Assembly (NCBI GenBank): GCA_964446585.1
Contig: CAYUPI010000085.1
Location: 1 to 18,112 of the forward strand
Direction of reading: 5' to 3'
Length of the DNA: 18,112 bases
Source: CAYUPI01 sp964446585
GTDB taxonomy: Bacteria > Verrucomicrobiota > Verrucomicrobiia > Limisphaerales > UBA8199
This document shows positions 1 through 7,305 of the stretch, piece by piece (positions within the stretch are counted from its first letter, which is position 1; each line of letters opens with the position of its first letter). The position numbers were made by a program, and so were the translations under genes. The notes under the pieces are model-generated. The model saw nothing but the letters and a program-made list of their open reading frames with translations, did not search any database and was not told the DNA's origin.

Positions 1-80
1 CTAAAGTCACCATGTCAGCTCCAAAATGCGTACAGCTAATGCAAAATCCGGGTTTCAACAGTTTGTCGGGACGTGTGGGA

Positions 81-140
81 AGCCGTTGAAACGGCTGACG
101 TCTCGCGGCGCTTGGCTACACCGGGCTAAAGCCTCGGTGT
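81..140. repeat. Double-hairpin interspersed repeat upstream of the cox genes
   Basis: Two palindromes lie 21 bases apart. The first, at 81-96, is AGCCGTTGAAACGGCT, a perfect 7-bp stem with a 2-base loop. The second, at 118-140, pairs ACACCG with CGGTGT and GGCT with AGCC around an AA loop, with one unpaired T. Paired short palindromes like this resemble REP/BIME-type intergenic repeats. No gene is evident in bases 1-142 apart from an unlikely upstream extension of the next ORF. The repeat could be an RNA structure or a transposon-derived short repeat. Family membership is an inference. Confidence 0.5.
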
Positions 141-142
141 TA

Positions 143-472
143 ATGGGAACTGGTTCGAACGGCTGTGAAATTTCCAGACTGGCCACCAGGATGATGCTGT
201 GCAGCCTGTCTTTGGCTGCTGCGCTGCAACCCGGCACGGCGCGGGCCTGCGCGGCCTGTTACGGCGAATCCGGCTCCCCGTTGGCGCAGGGAATGACCTG
301 GGGCGTTTTCAGCCTGCTGGGTGTTGTCGGAACTGTGCTCGGCGGCATCGCTGCCTTTTTCATTTATCTGGCCCGGCGCGCCGCGCTCCACCCGCAGCCG
401 CCTGTTCCAGACCACGAACCGCTGATGGCTGACACTGAACCCTCCGTCACTGATCTATGGAAAAACTCTTAG
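143..472 (+). CDS. Small CxxC membrane protein preceding coxB
   Basis: This is a short exported membrane protein of unknown function. From the ATG at 143 it is 109 residues. It has a signal-peptide-like stretch (RMMLCSLSLAAALQPGTARA), then CAACYG immediately after the likely cleavage site, then one hydrophobic helix (about WGVFSLLGVVGTVLGGIAAFFIYL) and a short Pro-rich cytoplasmic tail. Its stop lies 16 bases inside coxB, so the two are probably translationally coupled. The position next to coxB and the CxxC motif fit a small accessory protein of an oxidase cluster, for example in copper or redox handling, but that is inference. The start is uncertain. The ORF is open from 26, but that part runs through the hairpin repeat. 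ATG at 191 or 194 is also possible but would leave the signal peptide without positive charge. No clear ribosome binding site precedes any candidate. Confidence 0.62.
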   Translation: MGTGSNGCEISRLATRMMLCSLSLAAALQPGTARACAACYGESGSPLAQGMTWGVFSLLGVVGTVLGGIAAFFIYLARRAALHPQPPVPDHEPLMADTEPSVTDLWKNS

Positions 473-1230
473 GCTTGCCCGTCCTCGCCTCCGAACATGG
501 ACGAGATGTTGATCAACTGATCATCTACGTCCATTGGCTGATGATTGTACTGTTCATTGGCTGGGTGGCTTACTTTGCCTATGCGATCTTCCGCTTTCAT
601 CGCTCGCGCAATCCCAAGGCGGATTACGTCGGCGTAAGAAATCACGCCTCGAACTATATCGAGGGGGCGGTGGCATTGATAGAAGGTGTTTTGCTCATCG
701 GCGTGGCCGTGCCCTTCTGGGCCAGGGCGGTCGATAAGTTTCCGGACAAGAGCCAATCGACGGTGATCCAGGTCGTTGCGCAGCAATTCGCCTGGAATGT
801 CCGGTACCCCGGCAAGGACGGTGAATTCGGCAAGCAGGACATGCGGTTTGTCACTGAAACAAACTTGTTCGGCATCGATCCCAATGATCCCAAAGGCAAG
901 GACGACGTCATCGGCTTAAACGAGATCCACGTGCCGTTCGTCAAGAATGCCGATGGCAAGACCCGGCCGGTGATTGTCTATATCTCCTCGAAAGACGTGA
1001 TCCACTCGTTCAAAATCATTGCCTTGCGCATTTGTCAGGACGCTATTCCCGGGTTGCGAATCCCGATTTGGTTCCGGCCGACGCAGGAAGGGCGGTACCA
1101 GATCAATTGCGCGCAACTCTGTGGAAACGGCCACTATAGCATGACCGCGGGCATGCTGGTAATCGAAAGCCAGGAAGCGTTCGACAAATGGCTGGCCTCA
1201 AAGTCCGGCGGCGCAACCGTGCTCGAATAG
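457..1230 (+). CDS. coxB: Cytochrome c oxidase subunit II (CuA subunit)
   Basis: Subunit II of a haem-copper oxidase, 257 residues. It takes electrons from cytochrome c through a binuclear CuA centre on the periplasmic face and passes them to subunit I. Two transmembrane helices are visible (about 21-47 and 70-90), followed by the cupredoxin domain. The aromatic motif QFAWNVRYPG is at about 110-119. The CuA ligands are all present: His183, then CAQLCGNGHYSM with Cys218, Cys222, His226 and Met229. Position 220 is Gln where classical enzymes have Glu. That residue binds by its backbone carbonyl, so the site should still form. There is no cytochrome c domain fused at the C-terminus, so this is not a caa3-type fusion. 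The gene overlaps the small CxxC protein upstream. No subunit I or III gene follows; a palindrome and a convergent nuclease gene come next. Any other oxidase genes must lie upstream of the window or elsewhere. Confidence 0.95.
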   Translation: MEKLLGLPVLASEHGRDVDQLIIYVHWLMIVLFIGWVAYFAYAIFRFHRSRNPKADYVGVRNHASNYIEGAVALIEGVLLIGVAVPFWARAVDKFPDKSQSTVIQVVAQQFAWNVRYPGKDGEFGKQDMRFVTETNLFGIDPNDPKGKDDVIGLNEIHVPFVKNADGKTRPVIVYISSKDVIHSFKIIALRICQDAIPGLRIPIWFRPTQEGRYQINCAQLCGNGHYSMTAGMLVIESQEAFDKWLASKSGGATVLE

Positions 1231-1262
1231 GAAACTCGCTTCTTAGCGCCCATCGGAAAATT

Positions 1263-1349
1263 GTAGGAGCCGACGTAAGGAGGCTCTGTCTGAAAAATCC
1301 AAAATCCAAAATCCAAAATTGATCAGAGCCTCCTTACTTCGGCTCCTAC
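1263..1349. repeat. Palindromic interspersed repeat, copy 1
   Basis: Two 26-bp arms (1263-1288 and 1324-1349) are inverse complements with a single mismatch. The left arm begins GTAGGAGCCGACGTAAGG. The 35-base loop carries three tandem copies of ATCCAAA. It lies between the convergent ends of coxB and the nuclease gene, so the transcript from either side would form a very strong hairpin. It may therefore act as a bidirectional terminator or mRNA-end stabiliser. A second copy in opposite orientation is at 3866-3941, which shows it is a dispersed element rather than a one-off terminator. A REP-like element moved by a RAYT-type transposase is a plausible origin, but no such transposase is in the window. 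Confidence 0.85.
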
Positions 1350-1366
1350 TATCTTGAGAAACGTCC

Positions 1367-2392
1367 TTAGCGTTTTCGCTTGGCGAGTTGCGTCTTGAGA
1401 TACATATCCGGCGGGGCTTGTTGCCAGGCCGAATACCAAATATCTCCCAGGAGTTGGCCGGACTTCACCAGTTGCGCCTCCAAAAATGCCTTGCCTTGCA
1501 TCCCCGTCTCGCCTTCGCCGGACAACTTGCCGTCTTTGTCCAGCAGGTAGAGCGGCTCCAGCAGCTTGTGTTGCTCGACGATAAAGGCCACCGCCGCCTG
1601 AAACGTCTCTTCAGGCCTGGCCGGCTTGTCTCTTAGAGTGACCAGTTGGGCCGGGCGCAACTTGCTCTCGAGATCTTTTAATTTGGCGCCGCCGATCTTG
1701 GCGAAATACCCGCCGTCGATCCAACTGTGGAAGGTGGACTTGGTCGTATATTGACGCGGGTTGTCGCCCACCCAGCCGTGGTGATGAACCGTTGTGTGCA
1801 ACGGCTGCGAAGCGTCGCCCACGTAATGGCCCATCACGCCCATAACGTAAAGAATGTCCTGTTGTGCATTTGCGATTTCGTCCGGTGTGCCGCCGTCCTC
1901 CTCAAACGCTTTCAAATAGGAAAAGCCTGATTTGAGTTTGCCGTACGACTCGGTGATCGCCCAGGGCAGCAGCCCAACCAGCTCGCGCACGTGGTCCTCG
2001 TTCCGGGAAGCTTCGATGGCAGGAAATTTTTCCGGATGCGCCTTCCGCGTCAGTGCGAGTTGCGCGACAAAATCGTAACGAAAAATCGGCAGCATTTCCG
2101 GGCTTAGTCCGTAATGTTCCAGCTCTTCGAGATCGATGTAATGGTCCGGGCCGTTGTTGTGCTTGAACGGCAGGTCGGGCGTGTTGCGCCAGCGATCCGG
2201 TTCGCCCGACAGGAAAGTGACGCGCTCGGCCGCGGCCGGCGTCCGCACGAAGGAAGGGAAATTCGTCGGCAATGACGCCAGCGCCAATTGGTTGACCAAT
2301 CGATGGCCCTCATAATCCCAGGCCTGAGCGAACGGAGCGCCAAGCTGGAGCAGAACGAGAATGGCCCACTGAGAGGCGGAGAATTTTTCCAT
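1367..2392 (-). CDS. Secreted S1/P1-type zinc nuclease
   Basis: Predicted periplasmic or secreted tri-zinc phosphodiesterase that cleaves single-stranded nucleic acids and 3'-nucleotides. From the chosen ATG it is 341 residues. A signal peptide ends in AQA, so the mature protein begins with Trp25. This matters because the N-terminal Trp of S1/P1 enzymes is itself a zinc ligand. All nine expected ligands are visible: Trp25, His30, Asp66, His84, the MGHYVGDASQPLH block (His189, Asp193, His199) and HSWID (His222, Asp226). The spacings His-x3-Asp and Asp-x5-His match the family. The frame is open further upstream to 2554, but those residues are not signal-peptide-like, so the start at 2392 is preferred. 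A possible promoter (TTGCGT, 16 bases, TACACT, minus strand, 2414-2441) supports this weakly. It follows the small membrane-protein gene on the same strand by 100 bases. A nutrient (phosphate or nucleotide) scavenging role is likely. Confidence 0.9.
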   Translation of the reverse strand: MEKFSASQWAILVLLQLGAPFAQAWDYEGHRLVNQLALASLPTNFPSFVRTPAAAERVTFLSGEPDRWRNTPDLPFKHNNGPDHYIDLEELEHYGLSPEMLPIFRYDFVAQLALTRKAHPEKFPAIEASRNEDHVRELVGLLPWAITESYGKLKSGFSYLKAFEEDGGTPDEIANAQQDILYVMGVMGHYVGDASQPLHTTVHHHGWVGDNPRQYTTKSTFHSWIDGGYFAKIGGAKLKDLESKLRPAQLVTLRDKPARPEETFQAAVAFIVEQHKLLEPLYLLDKDGKLSGEGETGMQGKAFLEAQLVKSGQLLGDIWYSAWQQAPPDMYLKTQLAKRKR

Positions 2393-2492
2393 CTGGGTTT
2401 GCGTTTTGCGGCGAGTGTAGTGGCCGATAAGAAAAACGCAAAAAGCAATTTGATTTGTTGTAACCGGATTGCTCGCTCCAACGTCTGACGAG

Positions 2493-2957
2493 TCACGGCG
2501 TCCGGGCCACGGGCACGAAATCATGAACGTCTTTGAAATCACCGGCTTCGACAATGAGTCGATAGGCGGCGCCAGGTTCCAACGGATCGGGCGTCGCCGC
2601 TTTGACGGCGGGGTGCATGCCGCGGATGGAAGAGCCGTAAACGAAATCCTTGGTCGGCACGGAATTGGACTCGGAGATGAGGTGCCAGATGGGCTGAGGA
2701 TACTTGTTGGTTTGAATGGCGCTAAGTGGAATGACCTTGACGCAGGTCAGCTTCAATCTTCGGTCGAAGCCGAAGGTGATCGGGTTGACCAAAGAATCGT
2801 CCGGTGTGCCTTTGCGGCGAGAAAGCGCTGCGCGAGCCGGCCTGGATCGATGATAAATTTGAATATGATCCCGGACGAACCAGTCTTTGTTGAGATAAAG
2901 CGAAAAGCCGCCGAGCAGGACGGCAACCGCAAGCCACAGCCAAATTTTTCTGGTCAT
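2493..2957 (-). CDS. Small single-pass membrane protein of unknown function
   Basis: 154 residues from the ATG at 2957. It starts MTRKIWLWLAVAVLLGGFSL, which is a signal anchor or uncleaved signal peptide, followed by a hydrophilic extracytoplasmic domain of about 130 residues. That domain contains NPITFGFDRRLKLTCVKVIP and, near the end, DPLEPGAAYRLIVEAG, which looks like beta-strand-rich sequence. I do not recognise a named domain. The start at 2957 was chosen over the upstream in-frame start at 3029 because the hydrophobic anchor begins directly after it. The gene is divergent from the prepilin gene, with only about 55 bases between the two likely starts, so they may share a control region. 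That pairing suggests, without proving, a role connected with the pseudopilin. Confidence 0.7.
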   Translation of the reverse strand: MTRKIWLWLAVAVLLGGFSLYLNKDWFVRDHIQIYHRSRPARAALSRRKGTPDDSLVNPITFGFDRRLKLTCVKVIPLSAIQTNKYPQPIWHLISESNSVPTKDFVYGSSIRGMHPAVKAATPDPLEPGAAYRLIVEAGDFKDVHDFVPVARTP

Positions 2958-3012
2958 GTCTGTAAATGCTGACGAGTCAAAAGTGATAATATTCGAGAGC
3001 GCCGATAAAAGT

Positions 3013-3849
3013 ATGATGCGACACAGCACTCAATCAATCCGGAACGCCGAGCACGATGCCTTTCTGGCTCAACGCGCGGGCTCCGGGCTCGGCCTGAAGG
3101 ACCCGGCGTTTACCTTGATCGAATTGCTCGTCGTGATCGCGATTATTGCAATCCTGGCGAGCATGCTCCTGCCGGCTCTTGCTCGCGCCAAGGAGTCCGC
3201 TCATCGCATTCAATGCGTCAACAACCTGAAACAGCTCGAGGCCGCCCTCAAGTTGTACATAGATGACAACGACGGCTTTTGTCCGCCGCGCACCAATTCG
3301 TATCGCTGGCCTACGCTGTTGCAGGAATATTATCACACGACCAATCTCCTGGTGTGCCCGACCGATCTGCTGCGCGGCACACCACAGACCCAAACCGGCT
3401 CTCCCACGCTGGCCGACCGCGCGCCGCGCAGCTACTTCATCAACGGCTGGAATGATTACTTCCTCAACACCTTATCGTCCGCCCAGTTCTCCAGCTACAT
3501 GTCCGGCAGTTATCCCCGGGCGATGCTCAAGGAAACCGTTGTTCTCAAGCCCTCAGACACGATCATCTTTGGCGAAAAGAAGAACATCGCGCAGGCTACG
3601 GCCGGAGATCCCCTGGGCGCGACGGACTACTTTATGGACATGCTGGAAGGGCAGGGCGGAAACGACGCGGACCGGATCGAGCATGGGTGTCATGCAGCCT
3701 TGCGCAAAGGTAGCCGGGCCGGCGGCTCCAATTTCGTGTTCGTCGATGGCAGCGTACGCTTCCTTAAGTATGGCCGTTGCACCTGGCCGCTCAATCTCTG
3801 GGCCGTGACCGACGCTGACCGGCAGACTTATGCTTTCGTCGCGCCGTAA
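3013..3849 (+). CDS. Type IV prepilin-like / type II secretion pseudopilin
   Basis: Prepilin-type protein of 278 residues from the ATG at 3013. A 32-residue leader ends in DPA, followed by FTLIELLVVIAIIAILASML, the classic N-terminal helix with Glu at position +5. Prepilin peptidase would cut at Ala32-Phe33; Ala instead of Gly at -1 is tolerated in the family. The globular part has paired cysteines and NNLKQLEAALKLYIDDNDGF. Near the end is RAGGSNFVFVDGSVRF. This resembles the H-x9-DG motif common in Planctomycetes and Verrucomicrobia pseudopilins, but with Arg in place of His. Such proteins are abundant in these phyla and their individual roles are mostly unknown. The frame opens at 2956, but that start overlaps the divergent gene's ATG, so 3013 or 3016 is preferred. 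A TAATAT-like hexamer around 2989 could be its -10 box. Confidence 0.88.
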   Translation: MMRHSTQSIRNAEHDAFLAQRAGSGLGLKDPAFTLIELLVVIAIIAILASMLLPALARAKESAHRIQCVNNLKQLEAALKLYIDDNDGFCPPRTNSYRWPTLLQEYYHTTNLLVCPTDLLRGTPQTQTGSPTLADRAPRSYFINGWNDYFLNTLSSAQFSSYMSGSYPRAMLKETVVLKPSDTIIFGEKKNIAQATAGDPLGATDYFMDMLEGQGGNDADRIEHGCHAALRKGSRAGGSNFVFVDGSVRFLKYGRCTWPLNLWAVTDADRQTYAFVAP

Positions 3850-3865
3850 AGCATGCCTTAAAATT

Positions 3866-3941
3866 GTAGGAGCCGACGTGAGGAGGCTCTTATCAATTTT
3901 GGATTTTGGATTTGAGGACAAAGCCTCACGTCGGCTCCTAC
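3866..3941. repeat. Palindromic interspersed repeat, copy 2 (inverted)
   Basis: The arms 3866-3883 (GTAGGAGCCGACGTGAGG) and 3924-3941 are perfect 18-bp inverse complements. The intervening sequence carries TTTTGGATTTTGGATTT, which is the complement of the ATCCAAA loop of the copy at 1263-1349. Its reverse complement aligns with copy 1 along nearly its full length, including the GAGCC segment flanking the loop. It is therefore the same element in opposite orientation. It starts 17 bases after the prepilin stop and ends two bases before the preferred start of the next gene. Confidence 0.85.
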
Positions 3942-3943
3942 AC

Positions 3944-6253
3944 TTGAACCAATTTTTCCAAAACACAAGAGCGCGCGCGCTTTACTTGGGCCTCGCGGTA
4001 GCCCTGATCTTCCACGTCGGCATCGCTGCGGATTTTACCCCAGGGGCACAGAAATTTCACCAGGAAATCGCCCGCAGCTTTGGTGAGAGCGACGGACTGC
4101 CGCGCGATCGTGTCCAGTTGCTCGAGATCTCGACCGGCGGCAACGCGCTGGTATTCGCCGGCGGCCGCTGGCTGGAGTTTCAGAACGGACGCTGGCAGCC
4201 GAACGACTCGTTGACTCCGAGCGGTGACCGGCAATTTGCCTTTCAGGACTTGCGTGGGCAGCGCTCGGACGTGCCGGTGCCCTGGCGCGAAGTCCGGCAG
4301 GTGGTGCGCTCCGGCGCGACGAACTTTATTTCCGCCGGCGAATTGTTCGCGGCCGTCGGCGGCAAGTTGACTTCGCTCAATTGGGACCGCGCAATGGCCG
4401 TCAATCAGATAGCCGTTTCCCCCGAGGGCGCCCTGCACGTAGCTTCGAGCGGCGGCTTATTCGAGCAACGAGAGCAGAGATGGCAGCGACTCCAGGCCTT
4501 GGACAGCGCCGGCCGTGACTGGTCGGCGAAAGACATCCTGGCCGTCGGATTCGATTCGACCGGTCAGCGTTGGTTCGGATCGAAGGCCGGCGTTGGCTGC
4601 CGCACGCCAAATGGCTGGAAATTCTACGAAGGCAAAGACGGGCTGCCCTGGGCAGATTTTACGTTCATCACTCCTGCCGCCGACGGGCAGGTCTGGTTTT
4701 GCACGCGACTAGGTGCAATCAAGTTCGATGGAAAAGATTGGCACTACCGCCAGGGACGGCTATGGCTGCCGGACGATGAGGTGAGCCAGATCGCAGTAGA
4801 TGCCGCGGGCACAGCGTGGTTCGTCACGGCTGCAGGCGTCGGCAGCATCGAGCGGTGGCCGATGACGCTGGCGGAGAAAGCAGAACATTACGAGCAGGAG
4901 ATTGAGCACTACATCAAACGTACACCCTTTGGTTACGTGGCAGAGGCCAATTTGCGCAAACCGGCGGACAAATCGAGCGCCGATCCGCAGGACAGCGATA
5001 ATGACGGCCTCTGGACCGCGATGTACGGCGCAGGAGAATGTTTTGCGTATGCGGCGACCAAGGATGCAAAGGCCAAAGATCGCGCAAGGAAGGCTTTTGA
5101 GGCGCTGCGTTTTCTGCAAAAGGTGACGCAAGGGTGTGAGCATGCTCCGCCAAAGGGATACATCGCCCGCACCATTCGGCCTATCGACTGGCCCGATCCG
5201 AACCGCGGAAGGCTGGAGCGCGACCGTGAGGAGCAAAAGCGCGATCGGCTTTGGAAAGTCTATGAGCCGCGATGGCCCAAGAGTGCCGATGGCAAATGGT
5301 ACTGGAAATCAGACACCAGCAGCGACGAATTGGACGGCCACTTTTTCTTCTATCCACTCTATTACGATTTATGCGCCGAGACTGAGACCGAGCGCGAGCG
5401 CGTCCGAGAAGTCGTGCGGGACGTTACCGACCATTTAATCACGCACGGATTCACGCTGGTGGATCACGATGGCAAACCGACTCGCTGGGCGATCTATGGC
5501 CCGCAGTATCTCAACCACGATCTGAGATGGTGGCCGGAACGCGGCTTGAACTCGCTGAGCATCCTGACGTACCTGGCCGCCGCGGCGCACGTCACCGGCG
5601 ATTCAAAGTACGCGGCAGCATCGCGCGAACTGATCGAGCGGCACAGTTACGCACACAACATCATGTATCCCAAAATGCAGCACGGCCCGGGCTCCGGCAA
5701 TCAGTCGGACGACGAGATGGCCTTTATGTGCTACTACGGGCTGCTGCGCTGCTCCCAGGACGAGGAACTCAAGGGCATGGTTCGCCTCTCGTTTTTCAGC
5801 TACTGGATTAACGAAGAGCCGGAGATGAATCCGTTCTTCAATTTCGCTTATGTGGGGCAAAACCTCGAGGCCACCGGCAACCGGCCGTTCGGCCGCTTCT
5901 CGCTGCGGCCTTCGCACGGCTGGCAAGAGGATTCAATGGCCACACTGTATGGCTTTCCCCTCGATCGTCTAAACTGGTCGCACCAGAACAGCCATCGTCT
6001 GGACGTGGTGGACCTGCCACCCATGCGTTCATTGGATCTGGATGAACGGAATCGGCGTCGCTCTCGCGGCCATTTGGTCAACGGCAAGGTGCTCCCAGTC
6101 GAGAACCGATTTTTCAATCATTGGAACACCGATCCCTGGCAGCTCGATTACGGAGGCCACGGCAACGAGCTGGCCGCCGGAACGGTCTATTTGCTGCCGT
6201 ACTATATGGGCCTGTATCATGGGTTTATCGAGCTACCTCGTGCCGGACAATGA
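3944..6253 (+). CDS. Secreted beta-propeller plus alpha/alpha-toroid protein, function unknown
   Basis: A large exported protein, 769 residues from the TTG at 3944. The signal peptide includes RARALYLGLAVALIFHVGIA. Residues about 25-300 contain propeller-type repeats of the two-component-regulator-propeller kind, such as ILAVGFDSTGQRWFGSKAG and VSQIAVDAAGTAWFVTAAGV. From about residue 305 the protein becomes helical and rich in Trp, Tyr, His and Asp, with segments such as DELDGHFFFYPLYYDLC, GPGSGNQSDDEMAFMCYYG and LLPYYMGLYHGFIE. These suggest a six-hairpin (alpha/alpha) toroid of the type used by many polysaccharide lyases and glycoside hydrolases. No catalytic family can be named with confidence. 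The frame is open from an ATG at 3830, which overlaps the prepilin gene by 20 bases. That version would encode the palindromic repeat as an odd N-terminal extension before the signal peptide. Neither start has a convincing ribosome binding site. Confidence 0.75.
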   Translation: MNQFFQNTRARALYLGLAVALIFHVGIAADFTPGAQKFHQEIARSFGESDGLPRDRVQLLEISTGGNALVFAGGRWLEFQNGRWQPNDSLTPSGDRQFAFQDLRGQRSDVPVPWREVRQVVRSGATNFISAGELFAAVGGKLTSLNWDRAMAVNQIAVSPEGALHVASSGGLFEQREQRWQRLQALDSAGRDWSAKDILAVGFDSTGQRWFGSKAGVGCRTPNGWKFYEGKDGLPWADFTFITPAADGQVWFCTRLGAIKFDGKDWHYRQGRLWLPDDEVSQIAVDAAGTAWFVTAAGVGSIERWPMTLAEKAEHYEQEIEHYIKRTPFGYVAEANLRKPADKSSADPQDSDNDGLWTAMYGAGECFAYAATKDAKAKDRARKAFEALRFLQKVTQGCEHAPPKGYIARTIRPIDWPDPNRGRLERDREEQKRDRLWKVYEPRWPKSADGKWYWKSDTSSDELDGHFFFYPLYYDLCAETETERERVREVVRDVTDHLITHGFTLVDHDGKPTRWAIYGPQYLNHDLRWWPERGLNSLSILTYLAAAAHVTGDSKYAAASRELIERHSYAHNIMYPKMQHGPGSGNQSDDEMAFMCYYGLLRCSQDEELKGMVRLSFFSYWINEEPEMNPFFNFAYVGQNLEATGNRPFGRFSLRPSHGWQEDSMATLYGFPLDRLNWSHQNSHRLDVVDLPPMRSLDLDERNRRRSRGHLVNGKVLPVENRFFNHWNTDPWQLDYGGHGNELAAGTVYLLPYYMGLYHGFIELPRAGQ

Positions 6254-6365
6254 GACGCAAGGCCGCATGAGGTGTACCGTCAGGGCGACACGACAAAGTC
6301 GGCGTAAGGTATTGTAGAACACCCTCAGTGGCGGGGTATGGTAGTTCGTGCGCCCGGCGTCGTCC

Positions 6366-7196
6366 TCAAATCTCCACGTCGCGGCATTTCTGCTGGAGGT
6401 ACTGAGCCATGCGCTGAATTTGGTCGTCGGAGAACTTCGCCGGAGCTGGGGTGACAATGGCGTGCCAGATTTCTTTCGGATTCACGACGAGCAAGTCCGT
6501 TTCGGTCCGGCGCACGACGCGCCAGCCAGGCAGCGTTAGGATTGGTTTGACCTCAATGGGTTCGGCCAAGACGCGGCTCAGTTCGCGGCCCAGCGCCGCG
6601 GCGCTGCGGCGGGCTTGGCGAACGGGCTCGGACCTCGTAAGGCGCGGGAAACGCAGCGCACTCCCGTCGAAAGTGACCTCATACTCTCGCAACCCGGCCG
6701 ACGCGCGCCGCCTACGGAAGGTCCGGGTCTCAATTGCATAAACGCCGGACGGCGCCACGACGATATGGCCGATGTTCCAATCGGGCTCAACCGGAAAATC
6801 ATGGAACACGTAACAGCTATCCATCATGAGCTGGTTGAGTTCTTCACCGACAGCCCGCTCGCCGCGGAGGCCCAGGGCGTAGCGGCGATGCAACCGTAGG
6901 ACCCACAGTCCAGGCAGGGCGCACAAGGCCATCAGGCCGACCATGCCGGCCCCCGCCCAGGGTTTGGTGAAGATGGGTGCCTGCCAGGCGAATAACATCG
7001 GCACCAGAAGAAAGACCGCCACGGAATAGACGAGATACTCGTTGAGTTGCTCCAGGTTCCGGCGTAGCGACTCGCCGGGAGAGCGGAGCAGTTTCTCGCG
7101 CACAGGCGACGGGCTCGGAGCCAATTCGCTCCACCATCGGAAAGCGTTCCCCAGCAGGAGGAGAACGCCCACGCCGAATCCCTCGACGGCCAACAT
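6366..7196 (-). CDS. Membrane protein with degenerate NERD (nuclease-related) domain
   Basis: 276 residues from the ATG at 7196. Hydrophobic segments are VYSVAVFLLVPMLFAW and GMVGLMALCALPGLWVL, with a more N-terminal one at MLAVEGFGVGVLLLLGNAF. A NERD-like domain follows: GERAVGEELNQL, then WNIGHIVVAPSGVYAIETRT. NERD proteins normally read iDH...GvfviExK, a PD-(D/E)xK-type active site. Here the Asp position is Gly143 (GGC) and the Lys position is Arg158, while Glu156 remains. The nuclease is therefore probably inactive or altered. The frame extends to a GTG at 7313 inside the MITE-like element. A GTG at 7214 is another candidate. None has a clear ribosome binding site. The gene converges with the propeller gene (112 bases apart) and diverges from the peroxidase gene. 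Confidence 0.75.
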   Translation of the reverse strand: MLAVEGFGVGVLLLLGNAFRWWSELAPSPSPVREKLLRSPGESLRRNLEQLNEYLVYSVAVFLLVPMLFAWQAPIFTKPWAGAGMVGLMALCALPGLWVLRLHRRYALGLRGERAVGEELNQLMMDSCYVFHDFPVEPDWNIGHIVVAPSGVYAIETRTFRRRRASAGLREYEVTFDGSALRFPRLTRSEPVRQARRSAAALGRELSRVLAEPIEVKPILTLPGWRVVRRTETDLLVVNPKEIWHAIVTPAPAKFSDDQIQRMAQYLQQKCRDVEI

Positions 7197-7305
7197 GCGC
7201 AGCAATGATTCCACGACCTGAGAAACAGCAGCATCCGCGCCAAGTTTTACTAATCTTTGGGTGCATTTCAGAATTCTTACATGAGAGTAATCGCGTCGTT
7301 TCTTT

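Noticed and set aside
1289..1323. Tandem ATCCAAA units as a CRISPR-like or microsatellite array
   Set aside because: There are only three short units with no spacers, and they form the loop of a dispersed palindrome that recurs inverted at 3866-3941.
6254..6365. Gap between the convergent propeller and NERD genes
   Set aside because: No strong hairpin followed by a T run, no ORF and no repeat was found; termination signals cannot be supported here.
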